Source: Motilimonas eburnea (lineage in GTDB: Bacteria; Pseudomonadota; Gammaproteobacteria; Enterobacterales; CBDFNC01). Taken from it: a stretch of 64,000 nucleotides of DNA. Location of the stretch: positions 124,001-188,000 of the forward strand of contig NZ_JAIMJB010000008.1 of NCBI RefSeq assembly GCF_021295345.1, written 5' to 3'. Position numbers and translations under genes: made by a program. The notes beneath the pieces are model-generated. The model saw only the letters and a program-made list of their open reading frames with translations. It was not told the origin of the DNA and did no database searches. Numbering within the stretch: position 1 is the first letter of the stretch; each line of letters begins with the position of its first letter. Of the stretch, positions 52,532-62,160 are shown in pieces.

Positions 52532-53176
52532 GTGCTGCCAAAAAAACAAAAAGGATTGAGCCGTTTATCTCTGTTTTACAGTAAGAGTCGGGTAAAAAAT
52601 ATACGAAATAAGTTTTATTCTAAAGCTCAGTGCTTTAGAGCCAACTTTTCGAACACCTCACTTGTGAATGTTAATTTTAAAGGGGCCACATTAACCAAAT
52701 GTAGTTTTAAAAACGCAGAGTTTTCACATGTTGAATTTCTGGGCTCAAACTTGAAAAAGTCTAACTTCACTAATGCTAAGTTTAAGCACTGTGTGTTTTC
52801 AGCAGCATTGCTGAAAAAAAGCAACTTCAAAGGCTGTACATTTAAAAACTGTATTTTTGTGAATACAAATGTGAATGTGGCTAAAAATATGAATATTGGT
52901 GAGGGTAATCGCTTCTACTCACAACATCCATCACCTGTTTTATCAGGAAGTACAATGAAATTGTTTGACGAAATGAGATTTCATCCCAAAATTCACAATA
53001 GCCGCGTGTTGCATTTAAAGAGTGGTAAATTAAACTCATTAACACTATTTAGTCTGCTTGAGCGGCTCGGTGAAGATAAAGTCGCTTTAGGTCTCAAAAA
53101 ACTGAATGGCTCCTTACCTTATCGAATTGTTACTGCTAATGGGTTATGCAACGCAATTGACAAGGCAAGTCGATAG
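52532..53176 (+). CDS. Pentapeptide-repeat protein
   Basis: A 214-residue protein with about ten pentapeptide units in residues about 34-120 (ANFSN, VNFKG, CSFKN, SNFTN, SNFKG and others), each with an aromatic at the centre. The repeats form a right-handed beta helix. Such proteins (Qnr, McbG and others) can mimic DNA and protect gyrase, but many have other roles. The last 90 residues are not recognised. The GTG start has GGAGAG nearby. Confidence 0.75.
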   Translation: MLPKKQKGLSRLSLFYSKSRVKNIRNKFYSKAQCFRANFSNTSLVNVNFKGATLTKCSFKNAEFSHVEFLGSNLKKSNFTNAKFKHCVFSAALLKKSNFKGCTFKNCIFVNTNVNVAKNMNIGEGNRFYSQHPSPVLSGSTMKLFDEMRFHPKIHNSRVLHLKSGKLNSLTLFSLLERLGEDKVALGLKKLNGSLPYRIVTANGLCNAIDKASR

Positions 53177-53278
53177 AGTTAGCCTACATCTGTCCCGCCC
53201 CATTCAATCGAGAGATTGAAAAGTATAGGAGATTAGTGGGGACTCGATTCAATAACTGGCATTCGAGAGGGGGTAGCT

Positions 53279-53386
53279 ATGGTAGGAAATCTTTGCACGA
53301 TCTTTGGTTTTATTAGCTTAATCACAGTTAACTGTTTAGACCTTTTTATTATTAGTGAACACTCTCGATTGTTTGGGGCTAAGTAA
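53279..53386 (+). CDS. 35-residue membrane protein
   Basis: A very short gene with a strong GAGAGGGGG ribosome binding site. The peptide is one hydrophobic helix (CTIFGFISLITVNCLDLFII) with a polar tail. It could be a toxin-like or regulatory small membrane protein. No partner is evident. Confidence 0.35.
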   Translation: MVGNLCTIFGFISLITVNCLDLFIISEHSRLFGAK

Positions 53387-53499
53387 TCTTAAATACTTTC
53401 AACCCGCTTCACAGTACATCCTTCTAAGTTAAAATACCAATGCTGAAACCTTGCGCTAATAAACTGGGGCAAATGTGAGCAATTCATTTCAATAAACCA

Positions 53500-54105
53500 T
53501 TACATGCCGATACTTTCAAGCCCCGTGATTTGGTTGTGGCGATTAACTGTGATGATATGAATACCAGTATGCTTCATTAATGGTCGCTCTCTCCACTGCC
53601 GGGCTAGGTCAAGAAACTTTGGCGATTCGGGAATTGCGACAGCCAAAATGTCTTCTCCATTGGCATGCTCGACCGTCATTAATTGTCCAATTGCTTCCCG
53701 GATTAGAGGATACTCTTTTGAGCCTGGTTTACTTACCATGGGGCCTTTTTTCGATTCAACTCGAAGCGTATAACCATTTATAAGGTTCGAGACTAGGTCA
53801 CCCTCTCCTGGTGTCGAATGAATAATGATACCTTGGGAAAAGTCTTTATTAATGAACTTGCATTGCCATTTTTCATCTTGCTCCAGACCAATCCAACCTT
53901 CCGCATTCAAGAACTCGATAATTGGAAAGACAATATTTGAGCCAACCTTTACTTGTGCCCCATCAATAGCACATATCACGTCATCATTTGTATAAGAGCC
54001 TCTGATTAAGTACATCGCTAGCCTAAGTGTCACCTCTGCCTCTGGCATTCTATCTTTAGGTATCACGGAATCTCCTGAATATGTTCGACTATTGCTCCTA
54101 CCCAT
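53500..54105 (-). CDS. Putative PD-(D/E)XK nuclease-like protein
   Basis: A 201-residue protein. Asp in GEGD, then ExK in RVESKKG, then REAIGQLM fit the PD-(D/E)XK nuclease core with a Gln motif. It lies 102 bp downstream of the start-side of the large ATPase gene on the same strand, after its stop. It may be a partner effector or an independent nuclease. The N-terminal part (IPKDRMPEAEVTLRLAMYLI) is not recognised. Confidence 0.5.
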   Translation of the reverse strand: MGRSNSRTYSGDSVIPKDRMPEAEVTLRLAMYLIRGSYTNDDVICAIDGAQVKVGSNIVFPIIEFLNAEGWIGLEQDEKWQCKFINKDFSQGIIIHSTPGEGDLVSNLINGYTLRVESKKGPMVSKPGSKEYPLIREAIGQLMTVEHANGEDILAVAIPESPKFLDLARQWRERPLMKHTGIHIITVNRHNQITGLESIGM

Positions 54106-54207
54106 TAGCTTTTGCGCAAGCTAGAGGGCTCTTGTTTCTACCGCCTCAAGCACGCTTTGGGGCGTTCTTCGTTTGTACTTGGGCCATCTGTTGTACCCAT
54201 TGTCAGG

Positions 54208-57200
54208 TCACGATTTACTGGGTTTAGAAACGTCCAACACAAACACATCGATGAGTCCTTTTAGTTGTGCCGGTAGCGTTGCTTCAATACAGCTTTTTAA
54301 CTGTTGAGCACTTTTTATCCCATGTTTTTGTTTCTGTTCAACTTTGACATTTTCACCAAACCAAATCACGAGGTATATGCCTTGATGCTCGGCATCTGGG
54401 TGGATGGAGTAACGTTCAAATAGTTGAGCAGATGCTGCTGAATATAGGTCTTTATGCCATTGCCCTTTGGCTTCAATAACAAGCAATCGCCTTTTGCCAT
54501 CAATCACTTTCGATGCCGTTATATCGATTCTATTTTGATTTTTGGTCTGATGCTCTGACGTAATAATTATGCTTTTTGGGGTGAGTGCCAAGCTAAGACG
54601 TTCGGCGACGATCTCAACAGATGCAACTTCGCCTAAATTGATGTCATTACCGTTGGTATCTACTTTATAAAAGCGATTTGCTGCATTGAACTCTCCACCA
54701 TTAATATCCTTTTGATAGTTCAATAGCTCTTGAAGCACTAGCTGGCGCAACCCTTCAACCGTGACCACAGCATTGTTGTCTAATAAATCTACGATTTGTT
54801 TAGGCGCTGGTGGCTCAAAATCTCTCAGCGCTTTTTTCCGAAACTGTTCGGCTTGTATGCTCTTCAACTCTCGATGAATGTCTGCAAATCGTGGATCTGC
54901 TAAAAGTCGACCAAGAACAGGGATTGCTTCATCTGGGTTATCTTTACCAATTGACCAGACGATTTCTTTAAGGAATCGATAGGCCTTCTCTTCGATAGGA
55001 TCGTGTGTGCCATAACTGCTCGGAAGGTGTACTTTTGGCAAGGCATCGAGAATAGCTTCTACCTTGTTAGATGTAAGCATTGGCCATTGTGAATAATCAC
55101 TGAATCTGCCGGAATACTCATTGAACAGCAATACGGAGTTTTTATCAGACTTTAACCAATTAAAATACGGCTCAGCCTCTTCTAGGTTCAGGAAGTAGAA
55201 AGCGCGAACAAACCAGAATTTTCGGCTTTGCTTGAGCTCATCATCCAATGCCCCCTGCTTTGAAGGCAATAACTCCGAACATCGACTACGAATGATTTGT
55301 TTTAGTTGTTCTTTAGTTCCGTAATCAACCGCCGTATTAAAAAGAGAGTTCAGAGCATTATGTCCGATAGTATTAAAACGCTCAAGCCAGTCAATGGATA
55401 GCTTGGCTCGTAAAGGACTGAATATCTCGTCGTCAATTAATATATCGACCTCTGGGTAGAGACATTGAGGCTGCGTTAATTGAGGCTCAAGGTATTCTCG
55501 TAGAAATTGCTCTGCAGAGCCGGTGTCAGGAAAGATTAAGCGATCTACTTCAGCTTTAAGAGCATCGCATTCGCTTGCTTCAACGGCATCAAAGTTCATC
55601 TGTAAGTTTGTTCTCAGTGCTTTTAACAATGAGGGTTTGACACCTTCTAAATTTCCGCAATCACGCAATATCTCAAGGCAAGCCGCAAAGAGGATAGTCT
55701 CGGCGTATAAACCTTTGGAAGCACATTGCAATTCAGCCAGTGTTTTCAGATTAGGAACGTGTGGTTCAACAAAGTCGAGGCAGTTTTTTAGTGCATTTCG
55801 AACAAGCTGCTCATCGCCAAATTCTGTTTCAATACGCTCTGGTTTGTAAAGAACGAGCTCGGCAAAGCGAACCAAGTAGCCCCAGTGCCGGCCACTTTCC
55901 ACCAAAGCGCGGTTGTTTTGAACATAGTTTATGTTTTTCGTGTGTCGCAGCCTATCTTTTCGTTGCTTTCGCTTCATTCGTCGACGGTGTTTGGCGTTTC
56001 GCTTTAGGTTGTCCTTATGTTCCCACACCGGCGTTTGCCTGTTTTGTAAGGCCCAAGCCCGCATAAATTCAGGTTTTTGCAAGGCTTGAAGGCGCATTTT
56101 GCGACGCAAATAATCTGGCCCTAATTTGCCTTTTGCATGATGATAGTGGTGTCGGGGCAGAAAGTTTATCCACAATTCGAGGTTGTTGTTCTTAAACGCC
56201 AAATCAACAATATAATTAACATCATCAAGGTTTAGACGAAGGCCGGCATGTGAGTAATGACCACCAAACACGTGTACCTCAGCATGAAAAATACGGTCCC
56301 GATCCGCAAGTTGTCCGAAAACATGAGCGATGATTTCTTGGCGTAAGGTTTGGTTTTGTTGTAGAAATTTTACCGAGATGATGTCCTGGGTGTTTACTTG
56401 CCCCGGAAAATTGAGGTTTTCAATCCATTGCCAGATACGTAAGGCTTCAAAAGGTGGTTTAGCCAGCTCACAATAGCGATCTAGCATTGACCCCATGATT
56501 TTGCTGATCCCTGTTCTACAGTCACACTCATAGGCTTCTTTTCCGCAAGTACAGGCCAAGTCTTTACTCATTGAATCTAAAAGCCATTCGATGGTTTCTA
56601 GATTTAAACGATCTATTAATCGCTTAACAAAATAGCGCCCTCCGAGTGTCCCCTCAAAGCGTCTTCGATGGTTAGGGTAAAGGTTGAAGCAACTACGAAA
56701 GAATACTTCAAGCTCACTCGGACTAAATGTGTCTGGCCCAAGCTCTACGATTGCATCTGCTGCTACATGCAATGACGAATGAGTCGCTTCCGTTATCAAC
56801 GCTTTCAAATCTGAACGGAAGTTGTAGTCATCAATATTCAATAGGCAGTTCTTTGCTAAGAATCGAACATGCTTTTTTTCGCCGGGTGCTAATAGTAACT
56901 CACGTAATTCTATTACTAACCACTTCTCGGCTTTGGAGCCTACTAAAAGTTCAAGTAGCAAGTTTTTCAAGTGCCCGTCACCGTCATCAGTGATAATTGG
57001 CTTTATTTCATCGATGGTTTCTTTGGTAAAAAATCCGACTACGCTAAACCTACGCCAGAAGTCTCCCCTTCGAAAGTATGGATCAGAGGCTTCAACTTGC
57101 TTTAATCGGGATATAAGAAGCCTTTTTGAAGATGGCGTGAGCTGGGAAGGGTCGCCGTTTGCAAGTACCGCGTATGGATCAAGCTCAATAGCGCGTTCTT

Positions 57201-58242
57201 GGATTGAATTATCGCCCAATGAGGCCATCCAACCAAGTAAACCGCGCAATTCATCTCGAACCGTGGAGTTTGGAGCGATAATCGGCAAACATTGAATCAA
57301 AGTTAAAGGGTCTGATGGACAGGAAATACGCTTAACGAGATAGCTTGCAGCACAATATTCAGCAACAATCTTATGAACGGGTCGATGCTGGTCGGCATGA
57401 TCACCTGGCTTGAAAAGACGAGTTGCTAATATAGGTCTCGCCCCGACATTCTTAACGTTCAATAGTGAGCTAAGTAAGGGGTACATCCTGTCTTCGCTTG
57501 CTTCGCTTACTCCAACCCCTTCAGTACCAGACAATAATAGTTTTGCAAAGATTTCTGACGATAGGATAACTTTGTCTTCAATTGACAGAGGCGAAACAGT
57601 TTTGGTTGCTGGGTTAGCTTCTTTAGCTAAACGTGTCACGGCTTGAGTAAAAATTGAACGCTTGTCGGTAAAATGTCCATTGCTCTCAGTGTAGGCATCG
57701 GCAAACATCTTCAGAAACTGTGGATTTGGGAGAATAGGCTCCAATGCAAATCTGGCAACCTCGCTCCGAAATGCAGCAAAATCACCTTTCTGCAAGTGGT
57801 GCGTATAAATCTCCTGTTGCTCCGAATCATCAAACTCGCAGATTCTGACAAGTAATGGAGCATGGCCAAGAAATTGTTCAAAATTATTGGTGGCTGAGTG
57901 AGCCCATTCACTGGATCTGCTTGAAATAATGACTTTCGTCGGCTCGGCTTTGCAAACCTGAGCAAGTAGTTCATAAATACCTGCGCTATCAACCTTGGCG
58001 AGCTCATCAAAGGCATCAATGACTAAAGGAATCTCTGCTTGGTCAGGCCCCTTGTAGCGAAAGGCACTTGCTGTCACTTCTTTAACGCCAAGCTTTTTTG
58101 CCAAGCTCTTCAGGAGCTCTGTCTTTCCAGCCCCAGGTTCAGCCAAAATGACAATGTAGTTGGATGTTTCTAGTAACTCAGTCTCTGTGTACGTGTTATC
58201 ACCAACAGAAAGTCTACGTTCGAGGTAAAAGGGCTGATTCAT
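54208..58242 (-). CDS. NACHT/STAND ATPase with C-terminal nuclease-like domain
   Basis: A 1344-residue protein. Walker A (AEPGAGKT, residues 34-41) and a Walker B-like LVIDAFDEL (73-81) mark an N-terminal NACHT-type NTPase. A long helical middle follows. Near the C-terminus Asp in NRIDI (about 1240), ExK in VIEAKGQW (1257-1259) and QLFERY fit a PD-(D/E)XK nuclease. NACHT-nuclease fusions in islands are usually antiviral sensors that cut DNA on infection. Unlike Avs proteins, the nuclease-like domain is at the C-terminus. Defence is inferred from fold and setting. Confidence 0.7.
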   Translation of the reverse strand: MNQPFYLERRLSVGDNTYTETELLETSNYIVILAEPGAGKTELLKSLAKKLGVKEVTASAFRYKGPDQAEIPLVIDAFDELAKVDSAGIYELLAQVCKAEPTKVIISSRSSEWAHSATNNFEQFLGHAPLLVRICEFDDSEQQEIYTHHLQKGDFAAFRSEVARFALEPILPNPQFLKMFADAYTESNGHFTDKRSIFTQAVTRLAKEANPATKTVSPLSIEDKVILSSEIFAKLLLSGTEGVGVSEASEDRMYPLLSSLLNVKNVGARPILATRLFKPGDHADQHRPVHKIVAEYCAASYLVKRISCPSDPLTLIQCLPIIAPNSTVRDELRGLLGWMASLGDNSIQERAIELDPYAVLANGDPSQLTPSSKRLLISRLKQVEASDPYFRRGDFWRRFSVVGFFTKETIDEIKPIITDDGDGHLKNLLLELLVGSKAEKWLVIELRELLLAPGEKKHVRFLAKNCLLNIDDYNFRSDLKALITEATHSSLHVAADAIVELGPDTFSPSELEVFFRSCFNLYPNHRRRFEGTLGGRYFVKRLIDRLNLETIEWLLDSMSKDLACTCGKEAYECDCRTGISKIMGSMLDRYCELAKPPFEALRIWQWIENLNFPGQVNTQDIISVKFLQQNQTLRQEIIAHVFGQLADRDRIFHAEVHVFGGHYSHAGLRLNLDDVNYIVDLAFKNNNLELWINFLPRHHYHHAKGKLGPDYLRRKMRLQALQKPEFMRAWALQNRQTPVWEHKDNLKRNAKHRRRMKRKQRKDRLRHTKNINYVQNNRALVESGRHWGYLVRFAELVLYKPERIETEFGDEQLVRNALKNCLDFVEPHVPNLKTLAELQCASKGLYAETILFAACLEILRDCGNLEGVKPSLLKALRTNLQMNFDAVEASECDALKAEVDRLIFPDTGSAEQFLREYLEPQLTQPQCLYPEVDILIDDEIFSPLRAKLSIDWLERFNTIGHNALNSLFNTAVDYGTKEQLKQIIRSRCSELLPSKQGALDDELKQSRKFWFVRAFYFLNLEEAEPYFNWLKSDKNSVLLFNEYSGRFSDYSQWPMLTSNKVEAILDALPKVHLPSSYGTHDPIEEKAYRFLKEIVWSIGKDNPDEAIPVLGRLLADPRFADIHRELKSIQAEQFRKKALRDFEPPAPKQIVDLLDNNAVVTVEGLRQLVLQELLNYQKDINGGEFNAANRFYKVDTNGNDINLGEVASVEIVAERLSLALTPKSIIITSEHQTKNQNRIDITASKVIDGKRRLLVIEAKGQWHKDLYSAASAQLFERYSIHPDAEHQGIYLVIWFGENVKVEQKQKHGIKSAQQLKSCIEATLPAQLKGLIDVFVLDVSKPSKS

Positions 58243-58519
58243 ATAAACAAAATACGTTCTTGAAAGCTGCAGTTAAGCCTGTTGTAACAAAGGTATTGAT
58301 TACAAAAGGCTTATATCTCTAATGTGGGTCTTATTGGAGCTATCATCAGTGATTACTGAAAATTGGTCAACGAGTTGAAGTGATCGTCTACTTGAAATTT
58401 GATACTAAATGCCTTGCTTGTCACAAATTTGACCGACCACCCGCAAAAAAAACAATATCCCGGGCACAAATAACAGTACCTGCTAACATAAACACTCTTA
58501 TTAACAAAAAGGATATTAG

Positions 58520-59734
58520 ATGAATATAGCCGTGACACCACAAACACTTAGCGAAGACCATGATATCCAGATTGATGTCGAGGGTGTTCTGAGCGTCTTA
58601 CAGGAAGTTCCGGTACCCGGCTTTGCCGAAGTCCTTGCTCCGCTCAATGCCATTCTTGCCCTGACCGCACCCGATCCGTTTGATGAGGTGAATAGAAAGC
58701 TGGATGAGGCCAACCAGAAACTGGATAACATGTTTGGCGTCATTATCAGCGCACTGGATAAAAATGATATTCAGCAAGCCGTGATTAATGCCAAAGCTGA
58801 ATTTAAGCTGTTAGCGACCGCCATCAACCAATCAGTTGAAGATAACCAGACTCTCCCCGCCAACCGCGCCAGAGATTATTTTGAGAATATCTTTAAGTGC
58901 TTCGAAAGTTGCTTGGAAAATTCCAGAAGCTATATCACCCAGTTCAATAAACACCACAAGGAAATATCTGAACCATTAAGCGAACGGATCGGCAAGTATA
59001 TGTATGCGCTTGAGCAATGCCAGGAAGGTTATACCGTCTTAATTGAGGCCGCTCGCAACATTCAGTCATTCCACACCATTTATCCGGCTCTATGTGACGA
59101 TGACAAGGACTGGCACACGCTTTATGCAGAGATAAACAAGAATGTCACGTCGTGCTCTGAAGCTTATAAGACCTTCATTGGGGATAATGCTAAACATTAT
59201 CCCACCAATATCGCGCCTATTATGGCCAATACTCCAGTGACCATCCTACAATCCAATAAATCTGGTCGCTATCTCTACTGGGACACCAAAGATAAGAAAA
59301 AAGCTTACAGTGGTGATAGTCATTATGGGGATACCTACAGCGGCTCCTACTATCTGCTAGGGTGGAAAAAACTGGATAAAGCACCGACAACCGACAGTTA
59401 CAAGTTTAAGTTTGTTAATTTGTCCAACCCCGACAACACTGATCGCCCTAAGTGGGGAATAATGATTGAAGATAATGGGAGTACGCCATGCTTTATGGGC
59501 GCAACAGCACTGCAGCTCTGCCTTAACCATGGCAATCATTATTATATCTCGACCAAACAGGGCGGGCCGGTGGATGACCGGGCCAGACAGTGGATTGTTG
59601 ACATCAATAGTGATGGTACCCTGACCTTTGGTTTAAGTGATATCTCCTATATGAAGAAGGGCAATATGCGAGAGAACTGGGGCCACTTCACTATTGAAGA
59701 CAAAGACTCCAATAACCGCTTTACTGTCAGCTGA
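58520..59734 (+). CDS. Putative toxin with helical and beta-trefoil-like parts
   Basis: A 404-residue protein without signal peptide. Residues about 1-230 are helical with amphipathic heptads and could form a pore-forming bundle. Residues about 235-404 (ending FTIEDKDSNNRFTV) begin with TPVTILQSNKSGRYLYWD, like a lectin-type beta-trefoil. AAAAAGG upstream selects ATG 58520. The gene reads richer in G+C than its neighbours. A toxin or lectin role is a guess from layout. Confidence 0.4.
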   Translation: MNIAVTPQTLSEDHDIQIDVEGVLSVLQEVPVPGFAEVLAPLNAILALTAPDPFDEVNRKLDEANQKLDNMFGVIISALDKNDIQQAVINAKAEFKLLATAINQSVEDNQTLPANRARDYFENIFKCFESCLENSRSYITQFNKHHKEISEPLSERIGKYMYALEQCQEGYTVLIEAARNIQSFHTIYPALCDDDKDWHTLYAEINKNVTSCSEAYKTFIGDNAKHYPTNIAPIMANTPVTILQSNKSGRYLYWDTKDKKKAYSGDSHYGDTYSGSYYLLGWKKLDKAPTTDSYKFKFVNLSNPDNTDRPKWGIMIEDNGSTPCFMGATALQLCLNHGNHYYISTKQGGPVDDRARQWIVDINSDGTLTFGLSDISYMKKGNMRENWGHFTIEDKDSNNRFTVS

Positions 59735-59751
59735 ACCTCTTCGTCATCGCA

Positions 59752-59771
59752 CCCGCCAGCAGTAAGGCGGG
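59752..59771 (+). terminator. GC-rich hairpin after the toxin-like gene
   Basis: CCCGCC (59752-59757) pairs with GGCGGG (59766-59771) across an 8-base loop, 17 bp after the stop. No T-run follows, so it may be only a weak terminator. Confidence 0.4.
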
Positions 59772-59853
59772 CGCTACCCAAAACCAAATGTGATTGTAAA
59801 AAAGTGGCAACGCTATACGGTTTATTGTTGTTTGAGCTTACTTTTACTAGATT

Positions 59854-60201
59854 TTATTTATTTAAAATACAATGGTTTAGCAATTGCTTTTCAATATTTT
59901 GTTGTTGTGAAGCAATGACTCTGCATTGTATAGAAACATTTTCATTGTCGATTACTTGATAAAATAAGCGGAGACCGTTGGCTTTATGCTCTCTTATTGA
60001 TTGGATGCCCAGAGCTAATAACGCTGTCGAAATAGGCGGTGCCAGCGGATCCTCTTTGACAAGGGCTTCAAAGCTGTTAATTGTTTTTTGCACGTTATCT
60101 ATGGCTTGGATCTCACCTAGACACTCAGCTTGATAATCAATCAGTTGGTTCGCTAATTGGTGGAAAGTTGCTGTGTACTCAACTTGGGGTATTTGCTTCA
60201 T
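59854..60201 (-). CDS. RelE/ParE-family toxin
   Basis: A 115-residue protein with the RelE/ParE pattern: helical start, then GLRLFYQVIDNENVSIQCRV and a C-terminal segment ending EKQLL. It overlaps the end of the antitoxin gene. ATG 60201 has AAAAGG 8 bp upstream; a GTG at 60210 is too close to it. As in other type II pairs the toxin inhibits translation or gyrase when the antitoxin is lost; which one is not shown. Confidence 0.75.
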   Translation of the reverse strand: MKQIPQVEYTATFHQLANQLIDYQAECLGEIQAIDNVQKTINSFEALVKEDPLAPPISTALLALGIQSIREHKANGLRLFYQVIDNENVSIQCRVIASQQQNIEKQLLNHCILNK

Positions 60202-60460
60202 CGTTATCACCTTTTAGCAACGCCTTTCTTTTGGCTAACTTGTCCTTGAAAGTTTCACTTGATAACACTCGATTATGTCTATCATCACTTTCGGAAAATG
60301 AAATTAACTTCAGTAGCGCGATGGCTTCTTCACGCTTCTTTCTTTCTTGATATGACTCGATGACGTAAGCTGGTTTGCCATTTTGTGTGATTGTCATTGG
60401 CTCATCAAGATCCAATGTTGCTGCATTCTTTTTTAGGTAACTAATTGTTTCTATTCGCAT
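60179..60460 (-). CDS. Phd/YefM-like antitoxin
   Basis: A 93-residue protein starting RIETISYLKKNAATLDLDEP and followed by MTITQNGKPAYVIESY, the Phd/YefM fold with an operator-binding N-terminal part and a disordered C-terminus that binds the toxin. It precedes and overlaps the toxin gene. ATG 60460 is chosen by the conserved start. The pair stabilises mobile DNA. Confidence 0.77.
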   Translation of the reverse strand: MRIETISYLKKNAATLDLDEPMTITQNGKPAYVIESYQERKKREEAIALLKLISFSESDDRHNRVLSSETFKDKLAKRKALLKGDNDEANTPS

Positions 60461-60693
60461 ATCAAATCTCTTTTTCGTTATCAATGTTCGCAGGTTTTCG
60501 TTGGGGCTCTTTAATAGTATCAGTGTTAATTGGGTGGGTCAAATTTGGTCTATATGTGGTCTTTTTGTGCCCGCAATACTTGATATAAACACCTGACTTC
60601 ATTTCAACCCCCAAAATAATCATCGCGCTGAAAATTTGGGGCGCGCTTCCAAGGTATGCTAATTGCTCAAATTGATTTTTCTGGACTATAGCT

Positions 60694-61146
60694 ATGAAAA
60701 AGTACCTTAAAGCACCATCCATTTTTATCCGTCGGTCTGGCAAACTTGTTTATTATTCTTCGATTGCCTTTGGCGGGTTTCTCTTCTATCAACTTCTGAG
60801 TTCGGCGTTTACTGCTGCTGGGTTGTTTTTCGATCCTCTCACGCGCTTCTTGTTAACAATTGAAATTTTTGTTGTTTGGTTCGGTGGCATCTGCTGTGTT
60901 AAAGCGTACTGGGAAAAAAGAAAGGAAATGCTTAAAGAAATCGAAAAAAAGCAAAAGCTGGCCATTGTGAACAGCGCTTGGGTCGCCAACATTAACGGGA
61001 CATGCCCGGAAAATGAAATCGTCAGTGCTCAACATGCCAGCGGCCAAATGAGCTGGAACAAAAGAGCCGATAGCCTTGATTGGTCATTGGCTGCAGATGA
61101 TCCGATAGTTAATTGGTTACCAAAGAAAAAAGATTGCTTGAAGTGA
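60694..61146 (+). CDS. Membrane protein of unknown function
   Basis: A 150-residue protein with two membrane helices (YYSSIAFGGFLFYQLLSSAF and FLLTIEIFVVWFGGICCV), then a short charged coiled coil and a polar C-terminus. No family is recognised. It is transcribed away from the toxin-antitoxin pair. Confidence 0.48.
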   Translation: MKKYLKAPSIFIRRSGKLVYYSSIAFGGFLFYQLLSSAFTAAGLFFDPLTRFLLTIEIFVVWFGGICCVKAYWEKRKEMLKEIEKKQKLAIVNSAWVANINGTCPENEIVSAQHASGQMSWNKRADSLDWSLAADDPIVNWLPKKKDCLK

Positions 61147-61164
61147 CTTAGTGCTCGCCATTTT

Positions 61165-61956
61165 TCAAGCGAGCACACCTTCAAATGCTTCACTGAAATC
61201 AAAAAACCAACTTGGATTGTATTGTTTCAAGGAAGTTAACTGGCTGACAAAGGTTGGCCAATCAGATCGATATTTGGGTCGTTCGAGGCTAGGGAATGCT
61301 TTGCATATTTGAGCTATCGAATAGTTTGTTTGACCGCACAACAGCCGGTACGAAGACATAGAGCGCGCTATATCTTGCTGCCAATAAGAGTTATTTTTCT
61401 GGTCTTCATCACCCTGCACTTCAACGAGATAGGCAAAAGTGGGGTAAAGTTCGTCGTGAAAGAAGAAAGGGATTGAATTCGGAGGGATACGCTTTTTAAC
61501 ATAGTCGCCGGTTAAGGCTTGTTGCGGTGTCAATCCACTAGCAATGCGATTGCGATAGGTGTGTATGTTAACACCAAATACCCTTGCGGCTTCATTTTGC
61601 GAAGGGTATTTCTGTCCGAATATGACAACAGGCGTCCTGTGGGGTCTGCCAGCTCTGAAAACGAGCTCAAGCGCTTCTTCAACGCTCCAGCCTAACTTAT
61701 TAACACGCTCTTTGGCTATTCTAGGCTCCACACCAAAATGACGACATGCCGCTGAAAAGGTGCTAAATACGGTCTCTCCGACCCGCGTTAACTTGGCATT
61801 GTAGAGACTTTTGGGGTGTCCGGGTAGCTCTAATGCTTGCTCTATAGTCCAGCCCGCTTTTAATCTTTTTCTGACTTTGATTGGCGGGATTTTGTGAGCG
61901 ATGGCGGCACTGCGTATGCTTCGATACTCAACCCCTTCGATATTAACGGGTTTCAT
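61165..61956 (-). CDS. Repeat HTH-like DNA-binding protein
   Basis: A 263-residue protein. Three units of the shape YxSxxAAxxxxIxxxxVxxRxxxGWTxEQAL (residues about 10-44, 60-96 and 115-148) resemble the small helix-turn-helix units of NUMOD1-like or homing-enzyme DNA-binding proteins. A C-terminal domain of about 110 residues is not recognised. AGGATAAG lies upstream of the ATG. It may bind island DNA; no nuclease motif is visible. Confidence 0.5.
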   Translation of the reverse strand: MKPVNIEGVEYRSIRSAAIAHKIPPIKVRKRLKAGWTIEQALELPGHPKSLYNAKLTRVGETVFSTFSAACRHFGVEPRIAKERVNKLGWSVEEALELVFRAGRPHRTPVVIFGQKYPSQNEAARVFGVNIHTYRNRIASGLTPQQALTGDYVKKRIPPNSIPFFFHDELYPTFAYLVEVQGDEDQKNNSYWQQDIARSMSSYRLLCGQTNYSIAQICKAFPSLERPKYRSDWPTFVSQLTSLKQYNPSWFFDFSEAFEGVLA

Positions 61957-62160
61957 TTCTTATCCTATTTTTTCCAAGCATTGATTAGGTATTACAGCAA
62001 ATCCAATTCAGTAATTGTTGCAATACGGGGAGTGTTTTGGGCTTGTTAATGAAAATATTGGTGACTTTGCTTGGATATACTGCGCTTCACTCAAACATTG
62101 ATTGTTCGAATTGTTAAAATCGCGGTAGGTGATTTCTTAAGTTCCGAGTTGGAGGGTGTT

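Noticed and set aside
60462-60743. A 93-codon minus-strand frame
   Set aside because: It overlaps the start of the membrane protein gene on the other strand and the antitoxin, with no ribosome binding site or protein-like pattern.
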